45,995 bases of DNA. Origin: a virus. The notes under the pieces are model-generated. The model did no database searches. It was not told the DNA's origin and saw only the letters and a list, made by a program, of their open reading frames with translations. Location: positions 1 to 45,995 of IMG/VR virus record IMGVR_UViG_3300042397_001603. One strand, given 5' to 3'. This document shows positions 9,191 to 17,521 of the stretch, piece after piece. The translations under genes were made by a program, and so were the position numbers. Each line of letters starts with the position of its first letter. Positions within the stretch are counted from its first letter, which is position 1.

Positions 9191-10411
9191 ATGAAAGAAA
9201 AAATTAATGTTTTAGTACTACCAAGTGATAAAAGTGGTGTTGGGAAATTTCGTTCTATCGACCCTCACGTACATTTACAAAATTTATATCCTGACGACTT
9301 CCATTTAGACATTGACTACGAACCAAAAATCAATGACCCAAATTATTGGAAAAAATATCAAATCGTTCACGTACATAGAAATATTGGTAGTAATTACGAC
9401 AATACTCCACTAATCATTAGAAAGTTAAAATCACTAGGAATTATCGTTATTGTTGACATTGATGATTATTGGTTACCAACAAAAGAACATCCTATTCATC
9501 AAATAATTGTTCAACAAAAAATTAACGAAAAAATTGTTGCAAACTTAAAAGAAGCTGATTATGTTACAACAACAACAGATATTTTTGCAAATGAAATTAG
9601 AAGGTTTAATAAAAATGTTGTTGTATTCCCCAATGCAATTAACCCAAAAGAACCTCAATTCAATCAACCAACCGTTGAATCAGATAGAATTAGAGTTGGG
9701 TGGTTAGGTGGCTCATCTCACTTACATGATTTAATGTTACTACAAGGGTTCACTCAAAGAAATGGTAAGGACATTAATGACAAAATTCAATATGTTATTT
9801 GTGGGTTTGATACTCGTGGTACTGTTACTGAGATTAATCCACAAACGGGGGAACAAAAACGTAGAGACATTTTACCTCACGAAACTGTGTGGGCAAAATA
9901 TGAAGAGATTTTTACAAACAATTATAATTTAGTTGATGAGGATTATAAAAAATTCTTAATGGAATATAAAGAACAAGATTATGTTTCAAATAAAGAATTA
10001 CCTTATCTTAGAGTTTGGACAAAACCTGTTACCACATATGCAATGAATTATTCTAAATTTGATATTTCATTAGCTCCAATCAAAAATCACGTCTTTAATA
10101 GAATGAAATCTCAGTTAAAAGTTATTGAAGCAGGATTTTATAAGAAAGCGTTAATCGCGTCTGAAATAGGTCCATATACAATCGACTTGAAACATTGTAT
10201 GAAGAATGGTAACTTTGTTGATGGTAATGCTTTATTAGTCGGTGAGCAAAGAAATCATAGTGATTGGTCGAAACACATCAAAAAGTTAGTTCAAAACCCT
10301 AATTTGATTACAGATATGGGAGAAAGATTATATGAAACGGTTAAAGACAAATACGATTTAAATACCGTAACAAAAAATAGAGCAGAATTTTATAAATCAT
10401 TAATTAAATAA
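9191..10411 (+). CDS. GT-B (GT4-like) glycosyltransferase
   Basis: A 406-residue protein with the outline of a GT-B glycosyltransferase: an N-terminal NVLVLPSDKSGVGKFR segment, the DIDDYWLPTKEHP loop near residue 95 in the first Rossmann-like half, VFPNAINP near 148 starting the second half, RVGWLGGSSHLHDL near 168 (sugar-nucleotide side), and K-V-I-E-A-G-F-Y near 310 as the acceptor/nucleotide glutamate region. It opens the sugar-gene block and is followed one base later by a cytidylyltransferase. Substrates cannot be read from the sequence. Transfer of a sugar onto a virion protein, DNA or host glycan is possible. The family call is fairly firm. Confidence 0.75.
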   Translation: MKEKINVLVLPSDKSGVGKFRSIDPHVHLQNLYPDDFHLDIDYEPKINDPNYWKKYQIVHVHRNIGSNYDNTPLIIRKLKSLGIIVIVDIDDYWLPTKEHPIHQIIVQQKINEKIVANLKEADYVTTTTDIFANEIRRFNKNVVVFPNAINPKEPQFNQPTVESDRIRVGWLGGSSHLHDLMLLQGFTQRNGKDINDKIQYVICGFDTRGTVTEINPQTGEQKRRDILPHETVWAKYEEIFTNNYNLVDEDYKKFLMEYKEQDYVSNKELPYLRVWTKPVTTYAMNYSKFDISLAPIKNHVFNRMKSQLKVIEAGFYKKALIASEIGPYTIDLKHCMKNGNFVDGNALLVGEQRNHSDWSKHIKKLVQNPNLITDMGERLYETVKDKYDLNTVTKNRAEFYKSLIK

Positions 10412-10412
10412 T

Positions 10413-10871
10413 ATGTATAATAAAAAAGGTAAAGTTGGGTTCACCGCAGGTAATTTTGATTTATTACACCCAGGTTATATTTACACTTTTGAAGCGGCAA
10501 AAGAAAAGTGTGATTACTTTATGGTCTTTTTACAAAGAGACCCGTCTGAGACAAGATTTACAAAGTATAAACCAGTCGTTCCATTATATGAAAGATATAA
10601 AACTTTAATGTCAATAAAGTATGTTGATGAAGTTGTGACATATCAAACTGAAGAGGATTTAATAAAACTTATTGAGTTTTATAAACCTGATGTTAGAATT
10701 TTAGGTGACGATTATATTGGTAAGAGGTTTACTGGAGACCATCTACCAATTGAGGTAGTTTACACCACAAGGTCTCACAATTGGTCAACAACTAAAATCA
10801 AAGATTTAATCACAATACAAACATTGAAACAAAACCCTGAAATTTTAAAAAATTTAGAGACAAATGATTAA
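10413..10871 (+). CDS. Cytidylyltransferase-like nucleotidyltransferase (TagD/RfaE type)
   Basis: A 152-residue protein of the class I cytidylyltransferase fold. The nucleotide-binding signature is GNFDLLHPGY at residues ~13-22 (HPGY in place of the usual H-x-G-H), and the second signature is RSHNWSTTKIKD near 131-142, equivalent to the R-T-x-x-x-S-T-T motif. Such enzymes couple CTP to a phosphorylated substrate such as glycerol-3-phosphate, or ATP to a heptose phosphate, to make an activated sugar or polyol. It sits inside the glycosylation gene run and overlaps the exonuclease gene by 8 bases. The replacement of the second His by Tyr may alter activity. Substrate unknown. Confidence 0.8.
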   Translation: MYNKKGKVGFTAGNFDLLHPGYIYTFEAAKEKCDYFMVFLQRDPSETRFTKYKPVVPLYERYKTLMSIKYVDEVVTYQTEEDLIKLIEFYKPDVRILGDDYIGKRFTGDHLPIEVVYTTRSHNWSTTKIKDLITIQTLKQNPEILKNLETND

Positions 10872-11583
10872 AATACCTATTACTAAAATTTTGTTTCTTG
10901 ATATAGAAACAGTTGGGATTGAAAAAGACTTCGATACTTGTGTTGAAAAACGTCCTGAAATTGCACATCAATTCGATAAGTATTTCGATTGGTTTTTAAA
11001 ACGATTCCCTGAAGACGCAATTAAAGGGGAAAACGAAGATGAAAGAAAAAATATTATATTCTCAACAAGAACCGCGCTGGTACCCGAATTTGCAAAGATT
11101 GTATGTGTTAGTGTTGCCTTTGTTATGGATAATGGTGAAGTTAAAAAACAAACGTTTTCTGGTGATGATGAGGAACAATTATTACGTGATTGTCAGAAAT
11201 TATTGGACCGTTGTGGAAGATTGGATTTCTTTCTGTGTGGGCATAATCTAAAGAATTTTGATATTCCAATGATGGCTAAAAGAATGATTATTAATGGATT
11301 ACTTCCACCATCAATTTTACCGTCATACGATACAAAACCATGGGAAATTAAAGCCATCGACACTAAAGAAATTTGGCAATATGGTGCTTATACGGCGATT
11401 GGTTCATTAGATTTAATGTGTACCTCAATGGAGATTCCATCACCAAAAGAAGGTGAAATCACAGGAGATAAAGTACATAATTCATATTGGAACCATGGTA
11501 AATTAAAAGAAATCTCAGAATACTGTGAACGAGACGTTAACGTATTAATTGAGGTGATAAAAAAATTAAAAGAACTTAAATAA
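10864..11583 (+). CDS. DEDDy 3'-5' exonuclease, PolB-exonuclease-like
   Basis: A 239-residue DnaQ-superfamily exonuclease. The four acidic residues are visible: D13 and E15 in FLDIETVG, D133 in GHNLKNFDIP, and D224 with Y220 in YCERDV (Y-x3-D, the DEDDy subtype). The overall layout fits the predicted PolB-like 3'-5' exonuclease family (DNA_pol_B_exo2) and is similar in length to it. It would trim single-stranded or mismatched 3' ends in phage DNA replication or repair. It overlaps the preceding gene by 8 bases, and its stop overlaps the dUTPase start, so it lies in the same transcript as sugar genes. Function call is firm at family level. Confidence 0.85.
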   Translation: MIKIPITKILFLDIETVGIEKDFDTCVEKRPEIAHQFDKYFDWFLKRFPEDAIKGENEDERKNIIFSTRTALVPEFAKIVCVSVAFVMDNGEVKKQTFSGDDEEQLLRDCQKLLDRCGRLDFFLCGHNLKNFDIPMMAKRMIINGLLPPSILPSYDTKPWEIKAIDTKEIWQYGAYTAIGSLDLMCTSMEIPSPKEGEITGDKVHNSYWNHGKLKEISEYCERDVNVLIEVIKKLKELK

Positions 11584-12185
11584 TGTCAGAAGAAATAGAT
11601 TTAGATTTTTTAAAGAAAAAAGCCGAAGAGCTAAAATCAATACTATCAATGTCAGAAAACAATGATATTGATTATAATCAAATCCTTGAGGAGTTTGGTG
11701 TTGATGTTAAACAATTAGAAGTTGATATGAAAAACTATAAAGCTCAGTTAGAATTAGGTTTTAATAAACTACATCTTGATGCCGTAACCCCAAGTTATAA
11801 CTACCCAAGTGATTCTGGATTTGATTTATACTCAGTTGAAGATATTACAATTGAGGGACTTGGTAGAGGTTTAGTTCCGACAGGATTATCATTTGACATT
11901 AAAGATGGATATGAAATTCAAGTTAGGTCTAAAAGTGGGTTAGCCATTAATCAAGGTTTAATGTGTTTAAACTCTCCAGGAACGGTAGATAATGGATATA
12001 CAGGTGAAGTAAAAGTAATTATATTTAATACAAATAAAGAACCTTTTACAATTACTAAAGGTATGAAAGTTGCTCAAGCAGTTTTATGTCCCGTAGTTAA
12101 TGGTGGTTGGGTTTATTTGGATGAGAGAAATGAAGTAACAAAAAAAGACCGTAATAGTAACGGATTCGGTTCAACAGGAATTTAA
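11583..12185 (+). CDS. dut: dUTP diphosphatase with N-terminal extension
   Basis: A 200-residue trimeric-type dUTPase, hydrolysing dUTP to dUMP and PPi. All five motifs are present: GFDLY (79-83), RSKSGLA (115-121), GTVDNGYTGE (133-142, with the catalytic Asp), GMKVAQ (160-165) and RNSNGFGSTG (190-199). The first ~58 residues are an added acidic, helical, coiled-coil-like segment not found in minimal ~150-residue dUTPases; it may mediate oligomerisation or binding to another replication protein. It is coupled to the exonuclease gene (stop and start overlap), which supports a role in nucleotide pool or DNA quality control during replication. Confidence 0.95.
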   Translation: MSEEIDLDFLKKKAEELKSILSMSENNDIDYNQILEEFGVDVKQLEVDMKNYKAQLELGFNKLHLDAVTPSYNYPSDSGFDLYSVEDITIEGLGRGLVPTGLSFDIKDGYEIQVRSKSGLAINQGLMCLNSPGTVDNGYTGEVKVIIFNTNKEPFTITKGMKVAQAVLCPVVNGGWVYLDERNEVTKKDRNSNGFGSTGI

Positions 12186-12186
12186 T

Positions 12187-13686
12187 ATGATAACAATAAT
12201 TTATTCAACCCATAAAGACGAAACTTATAATAACAAATTTAAACAACATTTGTTACAAACTGTTGGATTAAAACATGTTCAGATTTTAGAGTTTCAGAAC
12301 AATAATCAATACAGTTTGGCTGAGGTATATAACAAAGGTATATCACAATCAATTTATGATATTGTGGTTTGTTGTCATAACGACATCAAATTAGAAAATA
12401 ATTGGGGTAAGAAATTATTTAAAGATTTCGAAAATAACCCTGATTACGGAATCATTGGGAAGGCAGGGTCAACATATTTTCCTGAATCAGGAGTCTATTG
12501 GGAACGAATGGCTCAAACAATGGTTGGTCATGTATATCACCAACCTGAGGGTCGTAAAAAATGGGTTAATAAGTATTCCGCAAAATTAGATGAATTAACA
12601 CCAGTAGTGACTATTGATGGTTTATTCATTTCATTCGATAAAACAAAAATAAAACATAATTTTAATGAGACTATTGGTAAGTTTCATTTTTATGACCACC
12701 CATTCTGTTTAAGTAATTATTTAGACGGGGTAAAAATTGGGGTTACATTTTCTTTTGATATTACCCACCAATCAGTTGGACGACCAAATGAGGAATTTTT
12801 TGAAAGTAAAACTAAATTTTTAGAGAAGTTCTCGTCTAAATTGCCATTAGACTTAAAACCAAACAGTATTTACGTTCCTAAAATAAACGAAAAACCAACT
12901 AAAAATATTGGTAAAGTTTCGGTAATTATACCAACAAAAGATAAGTTCGAATTAATAAGTGAATGTATTCTATCTTTTTACGAACATTGTAACCCTAATT
13001 TATTTGACATTTTTATCGCCGACACTGGGTCAACTGATGAAAATAAAGAAAAACTTAAATCATTTATTTCTGATTATAATAATATTAAATTAATTGAATA
13101 TGATTATTATAATTTTGCAAAAATTAATAATGATGTGGTTAAAAACCATCTAAATAACACTCACGAATATTTGTTATTTTGTAATAATGATATTAAATTA
13201 TTAAACAACGTTATTTATGGTATGTTAAAAATATTCAAAACAACTCCAAAAGTTGGTACTGTCGGTTGTCGTCTACATTATTTAGATAATACCGTACAAC
13301 ATGATGGTATGGTAATTTATATTCATAACAATATAATACAATTAACACATTCGGGATTAAAAGGATATTATACTTATACACCATCAATAAAAAAAGTATT
13401 GGGGTCTACTGCAGCTCTATTAATGATTAATAAAACCATATTTGAAAAGTGTGGTTATTTTAACGAAAATTATCAAACTTGTTTAGAGGATGCGGAATTA
13501 AACATCAAATGTCTTTCATTAGGTCTAAATAATTATTATGACGGTAATTTAGTTGCTTATCACTATGAGAGTCAAACCAGAGGAGATAATGATGATAATT
13601 ACCGTCAAGATTACATTAACACTTTTTATCCTTTTATGATTAAAAACGAAAACAATATTAAACCTTTTATATTTAAATTAAACTAA
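12187..13686 (+). CDS. Two-domain GT2-type glycosyltransferase
   Basis: A 499-residue protein with two GT-A (GT2-like) units in tandem. The first (~1-215) has ITIIYSTHKDE at the start and CCHNDIKLE (metal-binding D-x-D-like) near 72. The second (~240-499) has SVIIPTKDKFE, IADTGSTDE and CNNDIKLL near 332, then an ACLED-type CLEDAELN near 440. Such proteins transfer sugars from nucleotide-sugars to polysaccharides or proteins. Two catalytic units in one chain suggest two successive additions. It overlaps the next gene at TAATG (13684-13688). Acceptors cannot be deduced. Confidence 0.8.
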   Translation: MITIIYSTHKDETYNNKFKQHLLQTVGLKHVQILEFQNNNQYSLAEVYNKGISQSIYDIVVCCHNDIKLENNWGKKLFKDFENNPDYGIIGKAGSTYFPESGVYWERMAQTMVGHVYHQPEGRKKWVNKYSAKLDELTPVVTIDGLFISFDKTKIKHNFNETIGKFHFYDHPFCLSNYLDGVKIGVTFSFDITHQSVGRPNEEFFESKTKFLEKFSSKLPLDLKPNSIYVPKINEKPTKNIGKVSVIIPTKDKFELISECILSFYEHCNPNLFDIFIADTGSTDENKEKLKSFISDYNNIKLIEYDYYNFAKINNDVVKNHLNNTHEYLLFCNNDIKLLNNVIYGMLKIFKTTPKVGTVGCRLHYLDNTVQHDGMVIYIHNNIIQLTHSGLKGYYTYTPSIKKVLGSTAALLMINKTIFEKCGYFNENYQTCLEDAELNIKCLSLGLNNYYDGNLVAYHYESQTRGDNDDNYRQDYINTFYPFMIKNENNIKPFIFKLN

Positions 13687-14315
13687 TGGCACAAGGAATT
13701 TACCAAATAACAGAAAATTTTGAAACTAAACTATCCGAATATACAGGTGCGAAGTACGTTGTAACAGTGGATAATCAAAGTAACGCATTATTCTTATCAC
13801 TAATGTATGAGAATATTAAAGGTATGGAAATTGAGATTCCATCCAGAACATACCCATCGGTACCATGTGAGATTATTCATGCGGGAGGTAAGGTTAAATT
13901 TACCCCTGTTGAGGGTAAAACTATAAAAGGTGCGTACCAGTTGTCCCCAACAAAAGTTTGGGATTCGGCACTTAGGTTTACTAGTAATATGTACATACCT
14001 AACACTCATATGTGTATCTCATTCACAGGACCATACAAACACTTTAAACTGTCTAAGGGTGGTGCAATTTTAACAGACGACTATGATGCGTATCTTTGGT
14101 TCAAACGAGCAAGATATAGTGGGAGAAGAGAATGTTCATACCATGACGACCATTTTGATATGTTAGGTTGGAATTTTTATATGATGCCCGAATTAGCCGC
14201 GAGAGGTTATTTATTAATGAATCAGTTCTATAATATGGATGGGACTCCAAAACATAATGAGGATTTAGAATTACCTTATCCAGATTTATCAAATTTTAAA
14301 ATATATCAACAATGA
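13686..14315 (+). CDS. Short DegT/DnrJ-type PLP aminotransferase
   Basis: A 209-residue protein matching the N-terminal large domain of DegT/DnrJ/EryC1/StrS sugar aminotransferases. Visible are the cofactor-phosphate loop (NQSNALFLSL near 30), the D93 of VWDSAL that would contact the pyridine nitrogen, and SFTGPYKHFKLSKGG with K118 at the Schiff-base position, six residues before GG. Family members are usually ~370 residues, so the C-terminal small domain is absent. There is no frameshift or remnant downstream: the next gene begins at once with an ATGA overlap. It would aminate a keto-sugar if active. It may be a minimal enzyme or a non-catalytic partner. Confidence 0.65.
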   Translation: MAQGIYQITENFETKLSEYTGAKYVVTVDNQSNALFLSLMYENIKGMEIEIPSRTYPSVPCEIIHAGGKVKFTPVEGKTIKGAYQLSPTKVWDSALRFTSNMYIPNTHMCISFTGPYKHFKLSKGGAILTDDYDAYLWFKRARYSGRRECSYHDDHFDMLGWNFYMMPELAARGYLLMNQFYNMDGTPKHNEDLELPYPDLSNFKIYQQ

Positions 14316-14929
14316 AAAATTACAAATTTACAGAAGAATGGTTTACCAACGATGGGTTATCCGTATTAAATAATTTAGACCCAACAAAAGAAATTCATAT
14401 CCTTGAGATAGGTTGTTTTGAGGGTAAATCCACTATTTGGTTTTTAGATAATATTTTACAAAACGACAAATCAACGATAACTTGTGTCGACCCATGGACT
14501 AATTTTAGTCAAGATAATAATAGTTTAAATTCTTACTTTAAAGATAACGCTGAATGGTTATTAAGTGAAAGAAAAACTAAAGAAATGTTTTTACATAATA
14601 TTAATGAAAGTACAAACGCCAATAAGGTAATCGTTAGGGAAGGTCTTTCAAATAAAGTCTTACCATTTTTAATTACTGAAGGAAAAATGTACGATATAAT
14701 TTTTATTGACGGTAATCATACCGCACCATATGTTATGATGGATGCGATTATGTCATGGGAATTATTAAATGATAATGGTATTATTATTTTTGACGATTAC
14801 TTATGGGAAATGAGTCGGCCAACAAACTTAAGACCGAAAGAATCTGTAGACTATTTTATGTTAACCTTTTCTGACTATATTACCGAATTACATTCAAATT
14901 ACCGTAAAATAATTAAAAAAATAAAATAA
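14312..14929 (+). CDS. Class I SAM-dependent methyltransferase
   Basis: A 205-residue Rossmann-fold methyltransferase of the Methyltransf_24 type. Motif I is EIGCFEGKS near residue 31, the acidic end of strand 2 is CVDPW near 66, and motif IV is IIFIDGNHTAPYV near 128, followed by GIIIFDDYLW near 150. Relatives act on sugars or small molecules in glycan and secondary-metabolite clusters. It is coupled to the aminotransferase gene by a 4-base overlap, so it may methylate the same sugar. An 87-base gap with a structured element follows it. Confidence 0.8.
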   Translation: MKNYKFTEEWFTNDGLSVLNNLDPTKEIHILEIGCFEGKSTIWFLDNILQNDKSTITCVDPWTNFSQDNNSLNSYFKDNAEWLLSERKTKEMFLHNINESTNANKVIVREGLSNKVLPFLITEGKMYDIIFIDGNHTAPYVMMDAIMSWELLNDNGIIIFDDYLWEMSRPTNLRPKESVDYFMLTFSDYITELHSNYRKIIKKIK

Positions 14930-14940
14930 AAAAATCGAGA

Positions 14941-14996
14941 ATAGGTACAGGTGAGTTTGGAAGGAAAGTGAGTAATAATCTTTCTTTACTGTCTAT
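14941..14996 (+). other. Possible structured RNA element in intergenic gap
   Basis: Two nested stems can be drawn in the 87-base gap: an outer one pairing ATAG and ACAG (14941-14950, with two unpaired bases) with CTGTCTAT (14989-14996), and an inner 8-bp one pairing AAGGAAAG (14961-14968, one G-U) with CTTTCTTT (14980-14987) around an 11-base loop. No long T tract follows, so this does not look like a terminator. It could be a leader element for the acyltransferase gene at 15017, or chance pairing. Confidence 0.35.
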
Positions 14997-15016
14997 AAAA
15001 ATTAATTAAAATAACT

Positions 15017-15574
15017 ATGTTTTATACTAAAGAAGAATTAAAATTAATTGGATTTAAATCAATTGGGGAAAATGTTTTGATTTCAAACAAATGTTCAATT
15101 TACAATCCACGGAACATATCGATAGGTAACAATGTTAGAATTGATGATTTTTGTGTGATTAGCGCTGGTGAAGGTGGAATTAAAATAGGTAACTATGTTC
15201 ACATTGCCGTTTTTTGTAGTTTAATCGGGAACGGTAAAATAACACTTGACGATTTTTCAGGATTATCATCAAGAGTATCAATATACAGTTCAACTGATGA
15301 TTATAGTGGTAATTTTTTAACAAATCCAACAGTAAGTAAAGAATACACTAATGTTATATCAGGTGATGTTAGGTTAGGTAAACACGTTATTGTTGGTGCG
15401 GGGAGTGTGATATTACCAAATGTTAATATTGATGACCATAGTTCTGTTGGTTCGTTATCATTAGTGACTAAAGATGTTGAAAAGTCTAAAATTGTTGTTG
15501 GTATACCATCTAAGGTCATAAAAAATAGAGAAAATAATTTATACAGTTTAGAATGCGAGTTTCTGAAAAAATAA
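15017..15574 (+). CDS. Left-handed beta-helix (hexapeptide) acyltransferase
   Basis: A 185-residue protein with hexapeptide repeats ([LIV]-G-x4) through most of its length: ISIGNNVRI, IKIGNYVHI, ITLDDFSGL, VRLGKHVIVGAGSVILP, VNIDDHSSVGSLS, then IVVGIPSKVIK. This is the pattern of WbbJ/CatB-like O- or N-acyltransferases that acylate sugars using acyl-CoA; the closing 'G-x-P-(A/S)-K' segment is typical. A His in NYVHIA near residue 60 could be catalytic. It overlaps the downstream enoyl-CoA hydratase gene by 22 bases, which suggests that the two act in one acyl-sugar pathway. Acyl donor and sugar are inferred only. Confidence 0.8.
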   Translation: MFYTKEELKLIGFKSIGENVLISNKCSIYNPRNISIGNNVRIDDFCVISAGEGGIKIGNYVHIAVFCSLIGNGKITLDDFSGLSSRVSIYSSTDDYSGNFLTNPTVSKEYTNVISGDVRLGKHVIVGAGSVILPNVNIDDHSSVGSLSLVTKDVEKSKIVVGIPSKVIKNRENNLYSLECEFLKK

Positions 15575-15921
15575 CTATAACAGATAAAATGGTGAGGGAT
15601 TTTTCCGAACTGTCTGGAGATAAAAATCCAATCCACTTAGATGATGAGTATTCCAAAAATAGTATATTTGGAAAAAGAATTGCACATGGAATGTTATTAT
15701 CTTCCTTTTTTTCTAAGATAATTGCAACCTATTACCCTGGTGAAGGTTCAATATATTTAAAACAAGATTTAAATTTTAAAAACCCTTGTTACATTAATGA
15801 TGAGATTGAAATTGTGATTGAGTTAGACAAAAAAGAAAATAATAAGTATTTTTTAAAAACAAAAATAATAAGAGACGATGTAGAAATTATTGATGGTAAT
15901 GCGATAGTTTTAAAAAAATAA
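15553..15921 (+). CDS. MaoC/PhaJ-like (R)-specific enoyl-CoA hydratase
   Basis: A 122-residue hot-dog-fold protein. It has the hydratase-2 motif with the catalytic pair D23 and H28 (SGDKNPIHLD), followed by IAHGMLLSSFFSKII and PGEGSIYL, a pattern very close to the short bacterial PhaJ enzymes as I remember them (about 134 residues). PhaJ hydrates trans-2-enoyl-CoA to (R)-3-hydroxyacyl-CoA. The start at 15553 preserves the normal N-terminal strand. Its gene starts inside the end of the acyltransferase gene, so the natural inference is supply of a 3-hydroxyacyl-CoA donor for sugar acylation. This enzyme is unusual in a phage. The family call is firm; the pathway is inference. Confidence 0.85.
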   Translation: MRVSEKITITDKMVRDFSELSGDKNPIHLDDEYSKNSIFGKRIAHGMLLSSFFSKIIATYYPGEGSIYLKQDLNFKNPCYINDEIEIVIELDKKENNKYFLKTKIIRDDVEIIDGNAIVLKK

Positions 15922-15939
15922 AGTAAAAACTAAATAATC

Positions 15940-16650
15940 ATGAAACTATCAATTATAATATCAACATACCAAAGAACAGATAACTCAACACCTTTTTACT
16001 TAAAAAGAGCGTTAGATTGTGTTTTTAATCAAACTCATGAAGATTTTAAAGTTTACGTTATTGGAGACAAGTACGAAGATAATGAAGAGTTTATTAACAT
16101 ATGTAAAAGTTACGATAAAGATAAACTCTATTTTGAAAACCTCCCGTTTGCTAAAGAAAGGGACCGTTATGGTAAAGGGTATGCTCTTTGGTCTTACGGT
16201 GGTGTTAACGCGGTTAACTACGGAATTGATAAATCATTAGACGATGGAAACTATTATATTTGTCATTTGGACCATGACGACGTATGGGAACCAAATCATT
16301 TAGAAGTAATTAATAAATGTCTATTAAATACAAACGCCGATTGGGTTTGTACTAAGTCAACTTACTTGTCACCAGAAAAAACTATGCCAAAAATAATTGG
16401 TATCGAAAATCATTATATTAATTTTCTACCAAGTTATGCGACATTAATCCATTCTTCAGTATGTATGAATTTTAATACAATACCATTTAAATATCGTGAT
16501 TTATTTGATGAAACAGGGGTTGTTGGGTTACCCTCTGATGGTGAATTATGGAATAGATGTAGAGAACATATATTAAAAAATAACTTAAAAAGTTATTTAA
16601 TTAACTCAATAACCTGTCACCATGATGAAGAAGGATTTGAAAGAAATTGA
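15940..16650 (+). CDS. GT2-type glycosyltransferase
   Basis: A 236-residue GT-A enzyme. It starts with the classic strand-1 segment KLSIIISTYQRTD, has the FNQTHEDFKVYVIGD second strand (~30-45) and a CHLDHDDVWEPNHLE segment near 106, where D-H-D-D is the metal and nucleotide-sugar site. A C-terminal GLPSDGELWNRCREH near 203 may be the acceptor-side acid. It is 18 bases downstream of the hydratase gene and is the last gene of this sugar block before PhoH. Substrates unknown. Confidence 0.8.
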   Translation: MKLSIIISTYQRTDNSTPFYLKRALDCVFNQTHEDFKVYVIGDKYEDNEEFINICKSYDKDKLYFENLPFAKERDRYGKGYALWSYGGVNAVNYGIDKSLDDGNYYICHLDHDDVWEPNHLEVINKCLLNTNADWVCTKSTYLSPEKTMPKIIGIENHYINFLPSYATLIHSSVCMNFNTIPFKYRDLFDETGVVGLPSDGELWNRCREHILKNNLKSYLINSITCHHDEEGFERN

Positions 16651-16709
16651 TTTACATAAACAGTAACTAAAGTATATTTTAAAAAACAATTAACATTTAA
16701 GTTTTTAAC

Positions 16710-17447
16710 ATGACAGAAAGAAAAAAAAGAAGTACAGTACCACCAAAACCAGTTGATGAGTACAAACCAAGACTAACAAAAAAAGAATTAATATCACAAA
16801 TCATAAAGAAAAAATCTAAAGAGAAGTTTCTTTCGGAAAGTCAAAGAAAGTATTATGACATTTTAACTAATAGTCAAATTACCATTTGTTCAGGACCTGC
16901 AGGTGTTGGTAAAAGTTACATAGCGATGAAAGCGGCGGTAGATTTACTCGCAGACCCTACAACACCTTATGAAAAAATCATTATTGTAAGACCCGCAGTT
17001 GAGGCCGAAGAAAAATTAGGTTCACTCCCTGGTAATGTTGAAGAGAAATTAGACCCTTACATTTTCCCATCGTATTATTTATTAAATAAGATTATTGGTA
17101 AAGAAGCGAGAGAAAAATTAAAAGAGATTGAAGCTATCGAAGTTTTTGCATTGGCCTACATGAGAGGTATGAACATCGACAATTCAATTCTACTATTCGA
17201 GGAGGCTCAGAACTCAACACCAAGTCAAATGAAATTATTATTAACAAGGATTGGGTTTAATTCTAAATTCTTCCTTTCAGGTGACTTAGAACAATTTGAC
17301 CGACATAAAGATAAAACTCAGACAGGGTTGTGGGACGCACTACAAAAGTTTCAAAATATGGATGATATTGGAACATTCGAATTCAAACCTGAAGATGTGG
17401 TTAGAAACCCATTAATTAGTAAAATCCTAAAAAGATACGAAAACTAA
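16710..17447 (+). CDS. phoH: PhoH-like P-loop ATPase
   Basis: A 245-residue PhoH-family protein. Walker A is GPAGVGKS (62-69), the PhoH block RPAVEAEEKLGSLPG follows near 94, Walker B is ILLFEEAQN (160-168, Glu where Asp is more usual), and FLSGDLEQFDR near 188 is the sensor region. PhoH-like ATPases (PhoH2 forms are RNA helicase/RNase fusions; this one has the ATPase part only) are common in phages, but their role is unresolved; links to phosphate stress or RNA metabolism have been proposed. It has a basic N-terminal tail and ends at a strong terminator. Confidence 0.92.
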   Translation: MTERKKRSTVPPKPVDEYKPRLTKKELISQIIKKKSKEKFLSESQRKYYDILTNSQITICSGPAGVGKSYIAMKAAVDLLADPTTPYEKIIIVRPAVEAEEKLGSLPGNVEEKLDPYIFPSYYLLNKIIGKEAREKLKEIEAIEVFALAYMRGMNIDNSILLFEEAQNSTPSQMKLLLTRIGFNSKFFLSGDLEQFDRHKDKTQTGLWDALQKFQNMDDIGTFEFKPEDVVRNPLISKILKRYEN

Positions 17448-17457
17448 AATAATTACG

Positions 17458-17505
17458 AACCCAATAAGTATAAATTCAATTTAATTTACTTATTGGGTTT
17501 TTTAC
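17458..17505 (+). terminator. Intrinsic terminator after phoH
   Basis: A perfect 13-bp stem (17458-17470 with 17487-17499) around a 16-base loop is followed by a T run. It ends the long 9191-17447 transcript. Confidence 0.9.
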
Positions 17506-17521
17506 ATATTTTTTTACGTAT

